Of a DNA stretch of 7,339 bases, positions 1 to 5,142 are shown one piece after another. The position numbers and the translations under genes are program-made. The first letter of the stretch is position 1; each line of letters begins with the position of its first letter. Under the pieces are notes generated by a model, which made no database searches, was not told where the DNA came from, and saw nothing but the letters and a program-made list of their open reading frames with translations. This stretch comes from Coriobacteriia bacterium (GTDB taxonomy: Bacteria > Actinomycetota > Coriobacteriia > Coriobacteriales > QAMH01), in contig CAAEKX010000284.1 in NCBI GenBank assembly GCA_900756605.1, positions 1 to 7,339 of the forward strand. The letters run 5' to 3'.

Positions 1-215
1 CCCCCCGAGAGAGTGGCGTTCGATGGTGGATATGGCCCATGCATGATGACCTGACTCCCTACGACTGCAGGGAGACGCAACATGCATGACGCGCGGACAT
101 AAACCCAACTTGCAGAATAAATATATCGTCTGCAGGCATGCGGCACCATCGTATAAAAAGTATGACGCACGTGATATGCAGAATGAAAGCGCAGGTAGCA
201 AAGGTTCGAGGGGAC

Positions 216-270
216 GATGCGGAAGGGATGCGGAAGGGTCGGGTGCGGAAGGGTCTGTCCCCTTCTTGCC
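216..270 (+). repeat. GGGTCTGTCCCC element with 11-bp tandem units
   Basis: The core GGGTCTGTCCCC lies at 251-262, followed by TTCTTGCC. In front of it, GATGCGGAAGG is repeated perfectly head to tail at 216-226 and 227-237. A third, diverged unit (GTGCGGAAGG) runs into the core. The arms GAAGGG and CCCTTC can pair around a TCTGTC loop, giving a small REP-like hairpin. Confidence 0.85.
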
Positions 271-278
271 ACCTGCAG

Positions 279-364
279 GCGAGCGAGGATCCAGGCAAAC
301 GAGGGTCTGTCCCCTTCTTCCCAGCGAGCGAGGATCCAGGCAAACGAGGGTCTGTCCCCTTCTT
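279..364 (+). repeat. Two 45-bp direct repeats, each with a GGGTCTGTCCCC core
   Basis: Bases 279-319 and 324-364 are identical over 41 bp with a 45-bp period. Each unit begins GCGAGCGAGGATCCAGGCAA and ends with the core (303-314 and 348-359) followed by TTCTT. This is the largest tandem duplication associated with the element in the window, and the only one that duplicates the complete core. The perfect identity implies a recent event. Confidence 0.9.
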
Positions 365-403
365 GCCTTCTTGATACGCAACGAAATACGAGGCGTCGTT
401 ACA

Positions 404-421
404 GAAGGGTCTGTCCCCTTT
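404..421 (+). repeat. GGGTCTGTCCCC element beside the MFS stop codon
   Basis: The core is at 407-418, only a few bases beyond the stop codon of the minus-strand MFS gene. AAGGG (405-409) and CCCTT (416-420) pair around TCTGTC. In the MFS transcript it would read AAGGGGACAGACCCTT just after the stop. It could act as a 3' hairpin, but no U-tract follows it, so I do not call it a terminator. Confidence 0.8.
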
Positions 422-424
422 TTA

Positions 425-1723
425 TCAACGAAGCTTGCAGATGGCGATAAGGGCCGTTCCCGCAAATCCAAGGAACATGAGCACCATGCCGGCAAACCAC
501 CACTCGGTCAGCTGTGGACCAAGCAGCATCTGCACGAAGAATGTGCCGAGAAACTGGCCAACGCCCTGAAAGGTCACGAGAACACCCATGCCCACAGACG
601 CGAGCTCCGGGCTCGGCAGCAGCTTCGTAAACCCCGAAAGGTACTGACCGATGCCACCCATCCCAAGCAGGCCCATCGCAAAGACACCCACCCAGAGTAG
701 CGGGCCTGTTTGCGTGTAGAGCAAGAAGGTGCAGGGACCCATAACGAACATAGCAATGATGAGCAGGGGTTTATTGCGCCCGATTTTGTCAGAGATCACT
801 CCGAAAAGCGGCGAGGATATAATCGAGAGCAGCATGGGGGCCGTGCTGATGATGCCCGAGAGCGTTGGGTCGAACCCCTGCATCTGCAGAATTGTCGGCA
901 CAAACGCGAGAATCGCGAGCATGCAGATGTTGTAAACAACGAACGCGCCGAAGAACAGGAACATGTCCTTCGAGAAGATATCACGATAGCGAGGCTTCAC
1001 TGGCGCGGTGGGGACCGCGGTGGGGACAGACCCTTGCATGCCAGCTTCTTGCGATTCGCGGGCATCGGGGGACAGACCCTCGACTGCCGAAGAACCAGCT
1101 TGCGGTTTGCGGATAAAGATCAGCACGAGAACAGCTGCAACAGCGCTGACCACGGCAAATGCAATCCAGAGACCATCGAAACCCCACAAGCCAAAGACGG
1201 TTGGCGTGAGCACGGCGGCGACAGTTGATCCCAGACAACCCCAGATGCCCCAGATTCCCATCGAAGTGCCAACCTTGTCAGGGCTCACATTCTGCTGAAC
1301 GATAATCGGTCCGCAGGTTGTGAGAATCGTGAGAGCGGCACCTTCAACCGCACGCGAAGCAATAAGCATCGGACTCGTTTCGGAAAAGAGGCCAATGAGC
1401 GAACCGAGAACGGCGATGCCGCACGCAATGACGAGCATGCGCCTTGCGCCGAAGCGCTGCGCGAGCGCGCCAGCCGGCAACGCGACAAAGATACTCACGA
1501 GCGTGAAAATCGACATGAGCCAGGAGGCAGTCGCCGCGTCCATCCTGAAAATTCCCATGAGGTTTGTCATGATGGTGGGGACCTTGTACTGAATCATCGC
1601 CACTGATATTCCCGAAATGAGCAAAATGATGCCCACGAGCACGGGATTTTGGTATCTGCGGACACCCTGTGCCTCGCCGTTGTTTGTAACGGTACCAGCA
1701 TTACCATCAATGTTCTGGTTCAC
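425..1723 (-). CDS. Major facilitator superfamily transporter
   Basis: This 432-residue integral membrane protein probably moves a small solute across the cytoplasmic membrane by proton coupling. The substrate cannot be read from the sequence. Hydrophobic segments fit the 12-helix MFS layout, six on each side of a hydrophilic loop at about residues 206-246. The family loop-2/3 signature is seen in the first half (GALAQRFGARR, 85-95) and as its counterpart in the second half (FGVISDKIGRNKP, 307-319). The start is GTG at 1721-1723, preceded by a strong AGGAGGAG five bases away on the mRNA. The central loop is odd: it contains two copies of the dispersed GGGTCTGTCCCC element, read in different frames as EGLSP (215-219) and GSVP (231-234), then a VPTA duplication. 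It is monocistronic in this window, and its 5' and 3' flanks also carry the element. Family assignment is secure; function beyond transport is unknown. Confidence 0.93.
   Translation of the reverse strand: MNQNIDGNAGTVTNNGEAQGVRRYQNPVLVGIILLISGISVAMIQYKVPTIMTNLMGIFRMDAATASWLMSIFTLVSIFVALPAGALAQRFGARRMLVIACGIAVLGSLIGLFSETSPMLIASRAVEGAALTILTTCGPIIVQQNVSPDKVGTSMGIWGIWGCLGSTVAAVLTPTVFGLWGFDGLWIAFAVVSAVAAVLVLIFIRKPQAGSSAVEGLSPDARESQEAGMQGSVPTAVPTAPVKPRYRDIFSKDMFLFFGAFVVYNICMLAILAFVPTILQMQGFDPTLSGIISTAPMLLSIISSPLFGVISDKIGRNKPLLIIAMFVMGPCTFLLYTQTGPLLWVGVFAMGLLGMGGIGQYLSGFTKLLPSPELASVGMGVLVTFQGVGQFLGTFFVQMLLGPQLTEWWFAGMVLMFLGFAGTALIAICKLR
1004..1080 (-). repeat. Two element copies inside the MFS reading frame
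   Basis: On the plus strand GGGGACAGACCC occurs at 1022-1033 and 1068-1079, so the element reads along the MFS coding strand. A perfect 12-bp tandem repeat, CGCGGTGGGGAC, at 1004-1015 and 1016-1027 overlaps the first core. It encodes VPTA twice (residues 233-240). Its length keeps the frame open. Both copies fall in the loop joining the two MFS halves, which tolerates insertions. Confidence 0.9.
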
Positions 1724-1727
1724 GAAT

Positions 1728-1735
1728 CTCCTCCT
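1728..1735 (-). promoter_or_regulatory. Strong ribosome binding site fixing a GTG start
   Basis: The mRNA reads AGGAGGAG, then ATTC, then GTG. The near-perfect Shine-Dalgarno sequence at ideal spacing supports the GTG at 1721-1723 as the MFS start rather than an internal ATG. Confidence 0.85.
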
Positions 1736-1755
1736 GCATATTCATCTGGCATTTG

Positions 1756-1810
1756 GGGGACAGACCCTTCCTCGCCGACCCTTCCTCGCCGGCAATTGGG
1801 GGACAGACCC
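1756..1810 (-). repeat. Two minus-strand element copies with a 14-bp tandem repeat
   Basis: GGGGACAGACCC occurs at 1756-1767 and 1799-1810. Between them GACCCTTCCTCGCC is duplicated perfectly at 1763-1776 and 1777-1790. On the minus strand each unit ends in GGGTC and the last runs into the core, the same arrangement as at the plus-strand loci. The second copy is flanked by CAATTG, which defines a CAATTGCC sub-type also seen near 6102. The cluster lies in the 5' untranslated region or promoter of the MFS gene. Confidence 0.9.
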
Positions 1811-1968
1811 TCTATTTGCTCGCTATTGATACACACCCTATCGCCTTGACTTACGGCAGGCCATCGAGCGGGGAGTTTGATAGGTCGTGTCTAATCTCAT
1901 ACCTTTCATACGATATGCATACGGCGAGCTGGGAACTACCATCTGATGGACGCCAGAATTTCATACGA

Positions 1969-2016
1969 GTTGCCCTCGCATGGGTTATGAGGGCGTAACC
2001 GCCGAGGTCTGGCAAC
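1969..2016 (+). promoter_or_regulatory. Candidate structured 5' leader, unknown class
   Basis: Three nested pairings can form upstream of the small acidic gene: GTTGC (1969-1973) with GCAAC (2012-2016), CCTCG (1974-1978) with CGAGG (2003-2007), and GGTTA (1983-1987) with TAACC (1996-2000). The alternative pairing GCCCTC (1972-1977) with GAGGGC (1989-1994) would exclude these. Mutually exclusive helices ahead of a ribosome binding site are typical of leaders that switch, but short GC-rich pairings also arise by chance. I do not recognise a known riboswitch. Confidence 0.3.
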
Positions 2017-2045
2017 CTTGCATTCGACGAAGAGGAGAGGAAACC

Positions 2046-2213
2046 ATGGCTGACGAGAAGATTACCGAAGAGACTGTGGAGGTCGACGAGATCGAGGCTC
2101 CCGTGAGCGCGATCTGCAACAACGCCGAAGAGCTCGCTGCTGATCTTGTTGATGACGATAGCGAGATCAAGCCCGTCGAGGGATTTTTCCTCACCTCTCA
2201 GCGTTGGCATTAA
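2046..2213 (+). CDS. Small acidic protein of unknown function
   Basis: This encodes a 55-residue protein that I do not recognise. Residues 1-46 are strongly acidic (many Glu and Asp, for example LVDDDSEIKP), with a single Cys in SAICNN. The C-terminus switches to an aromatic and basic tail, GFFLTSQRWH. There is no signal peptide or membrane segment. Evidence that it is real: a strong purine-rich ribosome binding site (GAGGAGAGG) 5 bases before the ATG at 2046, codons ending mostly in G or C as in neighbouring genes, and a same-strand isomerase gene 63 bp downstream. An in-frame ATG further upstream at 1980 lacks a comparable site and would run through the structured leader, so I prefer 2046. 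It may be co-transcribed with the FKBP gene. A regulatory peptide, an adaptor or a short folding client are all possible, none proven. Confidence 0.65.
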   Translation: MADEKITEETVEVDEIEAPVSAICNNAEELAADLVDDDSEIKPVEGFFLTSQRWH

Positions 2214-2276
2214 TCGGCCAGCTCGGGTGAGCAGCGGGGGCGCTTTCGGCACCTCCCACATGACGAAAGGACTGGC

Positions 2277-2702
2277 ATGGCACACAAAGGACAGACTGCG
2301 CGTTTTCTGTATCGGGGCAGTTTTCCCAATGGCGAGGTCTTCGACGATTGCGAAGGCACTCCCCACGAGATAATCCTCGGCAGGCGGCAGGTCATGAAAG
2401 CCCTTGAGGACGCCTTGCTCGAGATGGAGCCGGGCGAAGAGCGCACCGTCGAGCTCGCGGCGGCTGACGCTTATGGCGAGTACGACGAGAGCGCCGTGCA
2501 GCACTTCCCCACTTACAAGGTTCCCAACGGCGAGAACCTGCCTGTCGGCGAGTATATTGGGTGGACTTCCCCGCGCAATATCGAGCCGATTCCGGCCAAG
2601 GTGGTGAGCGTTGAGAACCAAGTCGCTACCATCGACTTCAATCACCCCCTCGCTGGCAAGGACATTGTGTACTGGGTCAAGCTCCTCGAGCTTGAGGATT
2701 AG
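2277..2702 (+). CDS. SlyD-like FKBP-type peptidyl-prolyl cis-trans isomerase
   Basis: This 141-residue cytoplasmic protein should catalyse cis-trans isomerisation of Xaa-Pro bonds and act as a folding helper. Its architecture matches the SlyD branch of the FKBP family: a short FKBP strand at the start (TARFLYRGSFPNGEVFDD, 7-24), the segment EGTPHEIILGRRQVMKALEDAL, then an insert-in-flap region (about 65-115) and the hallmark DFNHPLAGK near residue 125. The His-rich metal-binding tail of E. coli SlyD is absent, so nickel delivery is not supported. An AAAGGA motif about 5 bases before the ATG fixes the start. The small acidic gene lies 63 bp upstream on the same strand, and a strong intrinsic terminator follows within 90 bp. 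The gene faces the trigger-factor-like gene, another isomerase-domain protein. Family assignment is firm; a specific client is unknown. Confidence 0.92.
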   Translation: MAHKGQTARFLYRGSFPNGEVFDDCEGTPHEIILGRRQVMKALEDALLEMEPGEERTVELAAADAYGEYDESAVQHFPTYKVPNGENLPVGEYIGWTSPRNIEPIPAKVVSVENQVATIDFNHPLAGKDIVYWVKLLELED

Positions 2703-2738
2703 ACCCTCCATCCCCCTTTCAGTCCTCTGCCGAGCACG

Positions 2739-2789
2739 AAGGCACCGAAGACGACCTCCCCTGCCCATTGGTCTCTTCGGTGCCTTTTT
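2739..2789 (+). terminator. Intrinsic terminator of the FKBP gene
   Basis: AAGGCACCGAAG (2739-2750) pairs perfectly with CTTCGGTGCCTT (2775-2786), and the T-run continues to 2789. The 24-base loop contains a further GACC/GGTC pairing. It lies about 40 bases past the FKBP stop codon. Confidence 0.9.
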
Positions 2790-2811
2790 GCATGCGCGAT
2801 AGCACCGCAGC

Positions 2812-2890
2812 CAATTGGGGGTCAGCCAAAAGAGGGTCTGTCCCCTTCTTGCCATTTCGCTGACAAAGGAGGGTCTGTCCCCTTCTTTCC
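2812..2890 (+). repeat. Element cluster between two convergent terminators
   Basis: Two exact plus-strand cores lie at 2834-2845 and 2871-2882, each followed by TTCTT. Just before them, at 2812-2827, CAATTGGGGGTCAGCC looks like a decayed minus-orientation copy (compare CAATTGGGGGACAGACCC at 1794-1810). The cluster fills the space between the FKBP terminator on the left and the chaperone terminator on the right, so it should be largely untranscribed. Confidence 0.85.
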
Positions 2891-2898
2891 ATCTACGG

Positions 2899-2933
2899 CA
2901 AAAGAAAACGCCGAGGAAACATTCCCTCGGCGT
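2899..2933 (-). terminator. Intrinsic terminator of the trigger-factor-like gene
   Basis: On the minus strand ACGCCGAGG (complement of 2925-2933) pairs with CCTCGGCGT (complement of 2908-2916) around an 8-base loop, followed by TTTCTTTTG. It begins about 28 bases after the stop codon. The sequence just beyond the tail closely matches that beyond the moeA terminator (see findings). Confidence 0.9.
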
Positions 2934-2960
2934 CAAGTCAGACTAGATATCGCAGTTGAG

Positions 2961-4265
2961 CTATGCCTGCGGTGCCTCCTGAATGGTGACTTTTGCGTGA
3001 TCGGCAACCCACTTGTTCGCCTTGAGGCGCTCGGCGGACTCGCGCAAGACGAAGTTCTTTCCCTCGTTTTCTATCTGCTGCCGAACCTGCTTGGGGTTGG
3101 CGTTGGGTGCCATCATGTGGCACGCCTCGTCGATATCATCCTCGGACAATCCAAGGTTCTCATGGCGGAAGACCGCATCAAGCGCATATCCCTGAACGAC
3201 CATCTCGCGCGTTTGTAGCATGAGCATCATGTTTATCTGCTGTTCGCCGCCGTTTTGGCTCACGTAATCCTCCCAGGACATGCCCTGCTGCTGCAAGCCA
3301 ATGCGGATGTTCCTCATGAGGTTGTCACGTGCGCTTTCGTATACCTCGTCGGCGATCTTGCCTTCGAAACGCTCGCCCAGCACGCTGGCAGCCACTTGAC
3401 GTTTATACGCTTCGTACTGCTCGCGATCACGGCGCTCGATGTTGCCGCGAATCTCGGTGCGCAAATCGTCCAGACTCTTGTACATGGGGAGATTCGTGCT
3501 GAGCCACGCATCGTCGATGGTGGGAACAACGGGCTTCTGGATTTCCTTGAGCGTGACTTCGCAATCAAACTTTTGCGTGAACTCGTTGTAATTCTCATCG
3601 ACGCTCGGGCCCTCGAAGACGAACTTGCGCGTTTCGCCCGGCTCCATGCCAAAGATGTGCGCGTCGAAATCGGCAGGCATGTAGCCTTCGCCCGCAACGT
3701 ACGTGCGCCCATCGGTGGTAAGGCCGGTGAGCTCCTTGCCGTCTTCGTAGCACTTTATCGCCACGAGACATGCGTCGCCTTTCTCAAGCGGCTTGGGGTC
3801 CGCGGTGGTGTACGTGGTGTTGCGCTCGGCGAGCTGCTGAATCTGCGCGTCAACCTCGGCCTCGTTGATGGTGAATTCGGGAAGGGTGATCTCGATGGGA
3901 TCGTAGGAGGTAAGCTCGTAGTCGGGCTTAGGGGTCACCTCCATGGTGAAGGAGAATTCCTGGTTACGCTTGAGAGCTGTGCTCGGCGTAGGATGGGGAG
4001 GAAATGCGGGGGAGATGCCGCTTTGGTCAATTGCGAAAGGCGCAAGCGCCTCAACGGCATTGGCCTCGATAATGGAATCGAGATTCTTGATGCCCATCTT
4101 TTCCTCGGCAATTTGCGCGAGGGTTTTGTCTGGCGTGGGGTTTATCCCCATGGAGTTGGCAAAGTCGAGCTCCGCGAGAGCAAACGCCTTGTTGACGTCA
4201 TCGGCACTTGCTGTGACCTCGAGAATGGTCTTGCCATCGGCTTTCTTGATCTTGCTGATCTTCAT
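2961..4265 (-). CDS. Trigger-factor-like chaperone with atypical N-terminus
   Basis: This 434-residue protein has the domain order of trigger factor, the ribosome-associated folding chaperone. An N-terminal domain occupies about residues 1-130 (FSFTMEVTPKPDYEL is clearly family-like). An FKBP-type isomerase domain follows at about 160-245 (KGDACLVAIKCYEDGKEL, then YMPADFDAHIFGMEPGETRKF). A long helical C-terminal chaperone region runs from about 250 to 425 (LDDLRTEIRGNIERRDREQYE). The length equals the usual 430-450. The odd point is the ribosome-docking loop: the family signature GFRxGKxP expected near residues 40-50 is missing and replaced by GINPTPDKT. It may therefore be a second, non-ribosomal paralogue; I leave out the symbol tig for that reason. 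The ATG start is chosen by alignment of MKISKIKK to family N-termini, since no good ribosome binding site is visible. It is monocistronic with its own terminator, so a canonical tig gene probably lies elsewhere (inference). Confidence 0.88.
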   Translation of the reverse strand: MKISKIKKADGKTILEVTASADDVNKAFALAELDFANSMGINPTPDKTLAQIAEEKMGIKNLDSIIEANAVEALAPFAIDQSGISPAFPPHPTPSTALKRNQEFSFTMEVTPKPDYELTSYDPIEITLPEFTINEAEVDAQIQQLAERNTTYTTADPKPLEKGDACLVAIKCYEDGKELTGLTTDGRTYVAGEGYMPADFDAHIFGMEPGETRKFVFEGPSVDENYNEFTQKFDCEVTLKEIQKPVVPTIDDAWLSTNLPMYKSLDDLRTEIRGNIERRDREQYEAYKRQVAASVLGERFEGKIADEVYESARDNLMRNIRIGLQQQGMSWEDYVSQNGGEQQINMMLMLQTREMVVQGYALDAVFRHENLGLSEDDIDEACHMMAPNANPKQVRQQIENEGKNFVLRESAERLKANKWVADHAKVTIQEAPQA

Positions 4266-4320
4266 GAGGTAAACCCACTTCCGTTCCTATCCCGTGCGAT
4301 GCTGTGCGCGGGATTCGTTG

Positions 4321-4372
4321 GCCATAATATGGCGTACGCACACACTATATGCCGAACTGAATAGAGTGTGCG
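4321..4372 (-). promoter_or_regulatory. Inverted repeats upstream of the chaperone gene
   Basis: CGCACACACTAT (4337-4348) pairs with ATAGAGTGTGCG (4361-4372), 11 of 12 positions matching, around a 12-base spacer. Next to it GCCATAATATGGC (4321-4333) is an inverted repeat with a TATTAT word on the minus strand that could be a -10 element; no good -35 accompanies it. The position, about 55-110 bases before the chaperone start, fits an operator or promoter. No U-tract follows on either strand, so it is not a terminator. The regulator is unknown. Confidence 0.4.
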
Positions 4373-4381
4373 GGGAATGCG

Positions 4382-4393
4382 GGGTCTGTCCCC
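4382..4393 (+). repeat. Single GGGTCTGTCCCC element
   Basis: This exact core is followed by ATTTTG rather than TTCTT, and no tandem unit is visible beside it. It is the simplest intergenic copy in the window. It lies ten bases from the 12-bp inverted repeat upstream of the chaperone gene. Confidence 0.8.
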
Positions 4394-4446
4394 ATTTTGT
4401 TACGCAGCGGGATTGCAGGTGCTGGGAAATGAGAGAGCGAGGAGAC

Positions 4447-4500
4447 GAGGGTCTGAAAATCGAGGATCCTGAAAATCGAGGGTCTGTCCCCTTCTTCCCG
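4447..4500 (+). repeat. Element with 16-bp tandem units
   Basis: CTGAAAATCGAGG occurs at 4453-4465 and 4469-4481 (period 16). The first unit ends GGATCC; the second ends GGGTC and runs into the core at 4480-4491. A partial GAGGGTC at 4448-4453 opens the series. The cluster ends about 40 bases from the stop codon of the DUF2510 gene. Confidence 0.85.
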
Positions 4501-4536
4501 TCCCCTTCTCCTCATTTCATTTTGCGTCAATACGAA

Positions 4537-4971
4537 TTAGGCGTCCTTCTTGGAGACGAGCAGCAAAATGCCTCCCACAAGGCTCACAAAAATCAACGTG
4601 CATACGCCAAATGCCACGGTGTTTGGCCTTTTGCCCTTGTAGATTCCCCAAGCGCACACGGTCATGGGAATCATCCAGGCAAGAGGGATAAGCATCCATC
4701 CGGCTGTCACAGTTGAGATGATGCAGAAGACGAAAGCGATGAGCCGCAATGTGGAATCCTGTGATGACATGTCATACGTGACCTGGCAATTGTCAACAAT
4801 CTGCGCTTGATACGCTATCTCCTCAGAGGGCGAGGGATCTTGTCCGGCCGATGCTTGGGAGCTTGCGGGGCTGTCAGCATAATCGTTGGTCCACTGGCTT
4901 CCATCCCAATACCGAAGTCTTGATTGATCGCCCGAAGGATCCGGATACCATCCGGCGCGTGATTCGCTCAT
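4537..4971 (-). CDS. DUF2510 domain small membrane protein
   Basis: This 144-residue protein has no known biochemical role. Residues 6-30 carry the DUF2510 motif, GWYPDP followed by LRYWDGSQWT, a short Trp-rich module common at the N-terminus of actinobacterial membrane proteins. A Ser/Pro/Gln-rich linker (about 31-55) follows. Then come three hydrophobic segments at about 75-95, 96-111 and 118-139, with basic residues (YKGKR, 111-115) between the last two and a KK near the C-terminus. The motif should face the cytoplasm if the first helix exits outward, but topology is not certain. GGAG five bases before the ATG supports the start. It is followed downstream, across a 271-bp gap, by the trigger-factor-like gene, and the gap from larE suggests its own promoter. 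The domain is mainly a taxonomic pointer to Actinomycetota. Confidence 0.85.
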   Translation of the reverse strand: MSESRAGWYPDPSGDQSRLRYWDGSQWTNDYADSPASSQASAGQDPSPSEEIAYQAQIVDNCQVTYDMSSQDSTLRLIAFVFCIISTVTAGWMLIPLAWMIPMTVCAWGIYKGKRPNTVAFGVCTLIFVSLVGGILLLVSKKDA

Positions 4972-5007
4972 GAATTCTCCTTATGTGCTGTAGTGGTTGT
5001 GATAGCA

Positions 5008-5038
5008 AGTATAGGGCATTGACAATGAGGGACGACAA
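5008..5038 (-). promoter_or_regulatory. Possible promoter of the DUF2510 gene
   Basis: On the minus strand TTGTCG (complement of 5033-5038) is followed 19 bases later by TATACT (complement of 5008-5013), about 37 bases ahead of the start codon. The -10 is good; the -35 is moderate and the spacing is slightly long. Confidence 0.4.
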
Positions 5039-5100
5039 CCAATGGCGAGAACGGCGAGAAGAGCCCCGGCAAGGAGTGGCAATGAGGGAAGTCGAGAACC

Positions 5101-5138
5101 GGAAATCGAGGGTCCGGAAATCGAGGGTCCGTCCCCTT
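5101..5138 (+). repeat. Variant element with 15-bp tandem repeat
   Basis: GGAAATCGAGGGTCC is perfectly duplicated at 5101-5115 and 5116-5130. The second unit runs into a variant core, GGGTCCGTCCCC, at 5125-5136, which ends six bases before the larE stop codon at 5143. A smaller 9-bp tandem (GGCGAGAA plus one base at 5044-5052 and 5053-5061) lies nearby, so this short gap has been rearranged repeatedly. Confidence 0.85.
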
Positions 5139-5142
5139 TTCG

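Larger units (their letters stand above)
1..424. other. Gene-free region with repeat clusters
   Basis: I see no convincing coding sequence here. The open frames that cross it are low-complexity translations of the repeats or run on antisense to the MFS gene. Bases 1-215 hold only a weak inverted repeat (CTCCCT at 55-60 with AGGGAG at 69-74) flanked by two CATGCATGA words (38-46 and 81-89). No T-tract follows on either strand, so a terminator is not supported. From 216 to 420 the region is dominated by four copies of the GGGTCTGTCCCC element and their tandem duplications, listed separately. Confidence 0.6.
1724..2045. other. Divergent intergenic region between MFS and the small acidic gene
   Basis: This 322-bp gap must supply promoters for two divergent units. 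It contains two minus-orientation element copies (1756-1810) close to the MFS ribosome binding site, a candidate structured leader (1969-2016) and the ribosome binding site of the small gene (AGGAGAGG, about 2033-2040). I found no -35/-10 pair good enough to name on either strand. An AT-richer stretch around 1873-1920 is the likeliest promoter area. Confidence 0.5.
4266..4536. other. Intergenic region with inverted repeats and element copies
   Basis: This 271-bp gap separates the DUF2510 gene from the trigger-factor-like gene downstream of it on the minus strand. Its right part holds two element clusters (4382-4393 and 4447-4500). Its left part holds the inverted repeats that probably control the chaperone gene. 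I see no gene and no T-tailed terminator for the DUF2510 gene. Confidence 0.55.

Noticed and set aside
55..74. Terminator formed by CTCCCT and AGGGAG
   Set aside because: The stem is only 6 bp, and no T-tract follows on either strand.
279..364. CRISPR-like array
   Set aside because: There are only two 45-bp units, nearly contiguous with no unique spacers, and no cas genes. It is a simple tandem duplication.
86..700. Plus-strand open frame at the left edge
   Set aside because: Much of it is translated repeat (GSVPFLPP-type peptides), then antisense MFS. No plausible protein.
1969..2020. SAM riboswitch, suggested by GAGGG followed by GGCAACC
   Set aside because: The conserved core between these words (the ACUGGCC and GAUGAA segments) is absent, helices do not match, and the downstream genes are unrelated to methionine or SAM.
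1851..2936. Long minus-strand open frame (about 361 codons) across the small acidic gene and FKBP gene
   Set aside because: It is fully antisense to an unmistakable FKBP protein. Its first part translates the repeat elements, it has no domain I recognise, and it runs through two terminators. Long antisense frames are common opposite genes with G/C-rich third positions.
3255..4364. Long plus-strand open frame (about 369 codons) opposite the trigger-factor-like gene
   Set aside because: It is antisense to a gene with clear family motifs, low-complexity, and without a ribosome binding site or recognisable domain.
4337..4372. Terminator for the DUF2510 gene
   Set aside because: The stem is good but no run of T follows on the minus strand, and it lies about 165 bases past the stop codon. 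An operator-like role fits better.
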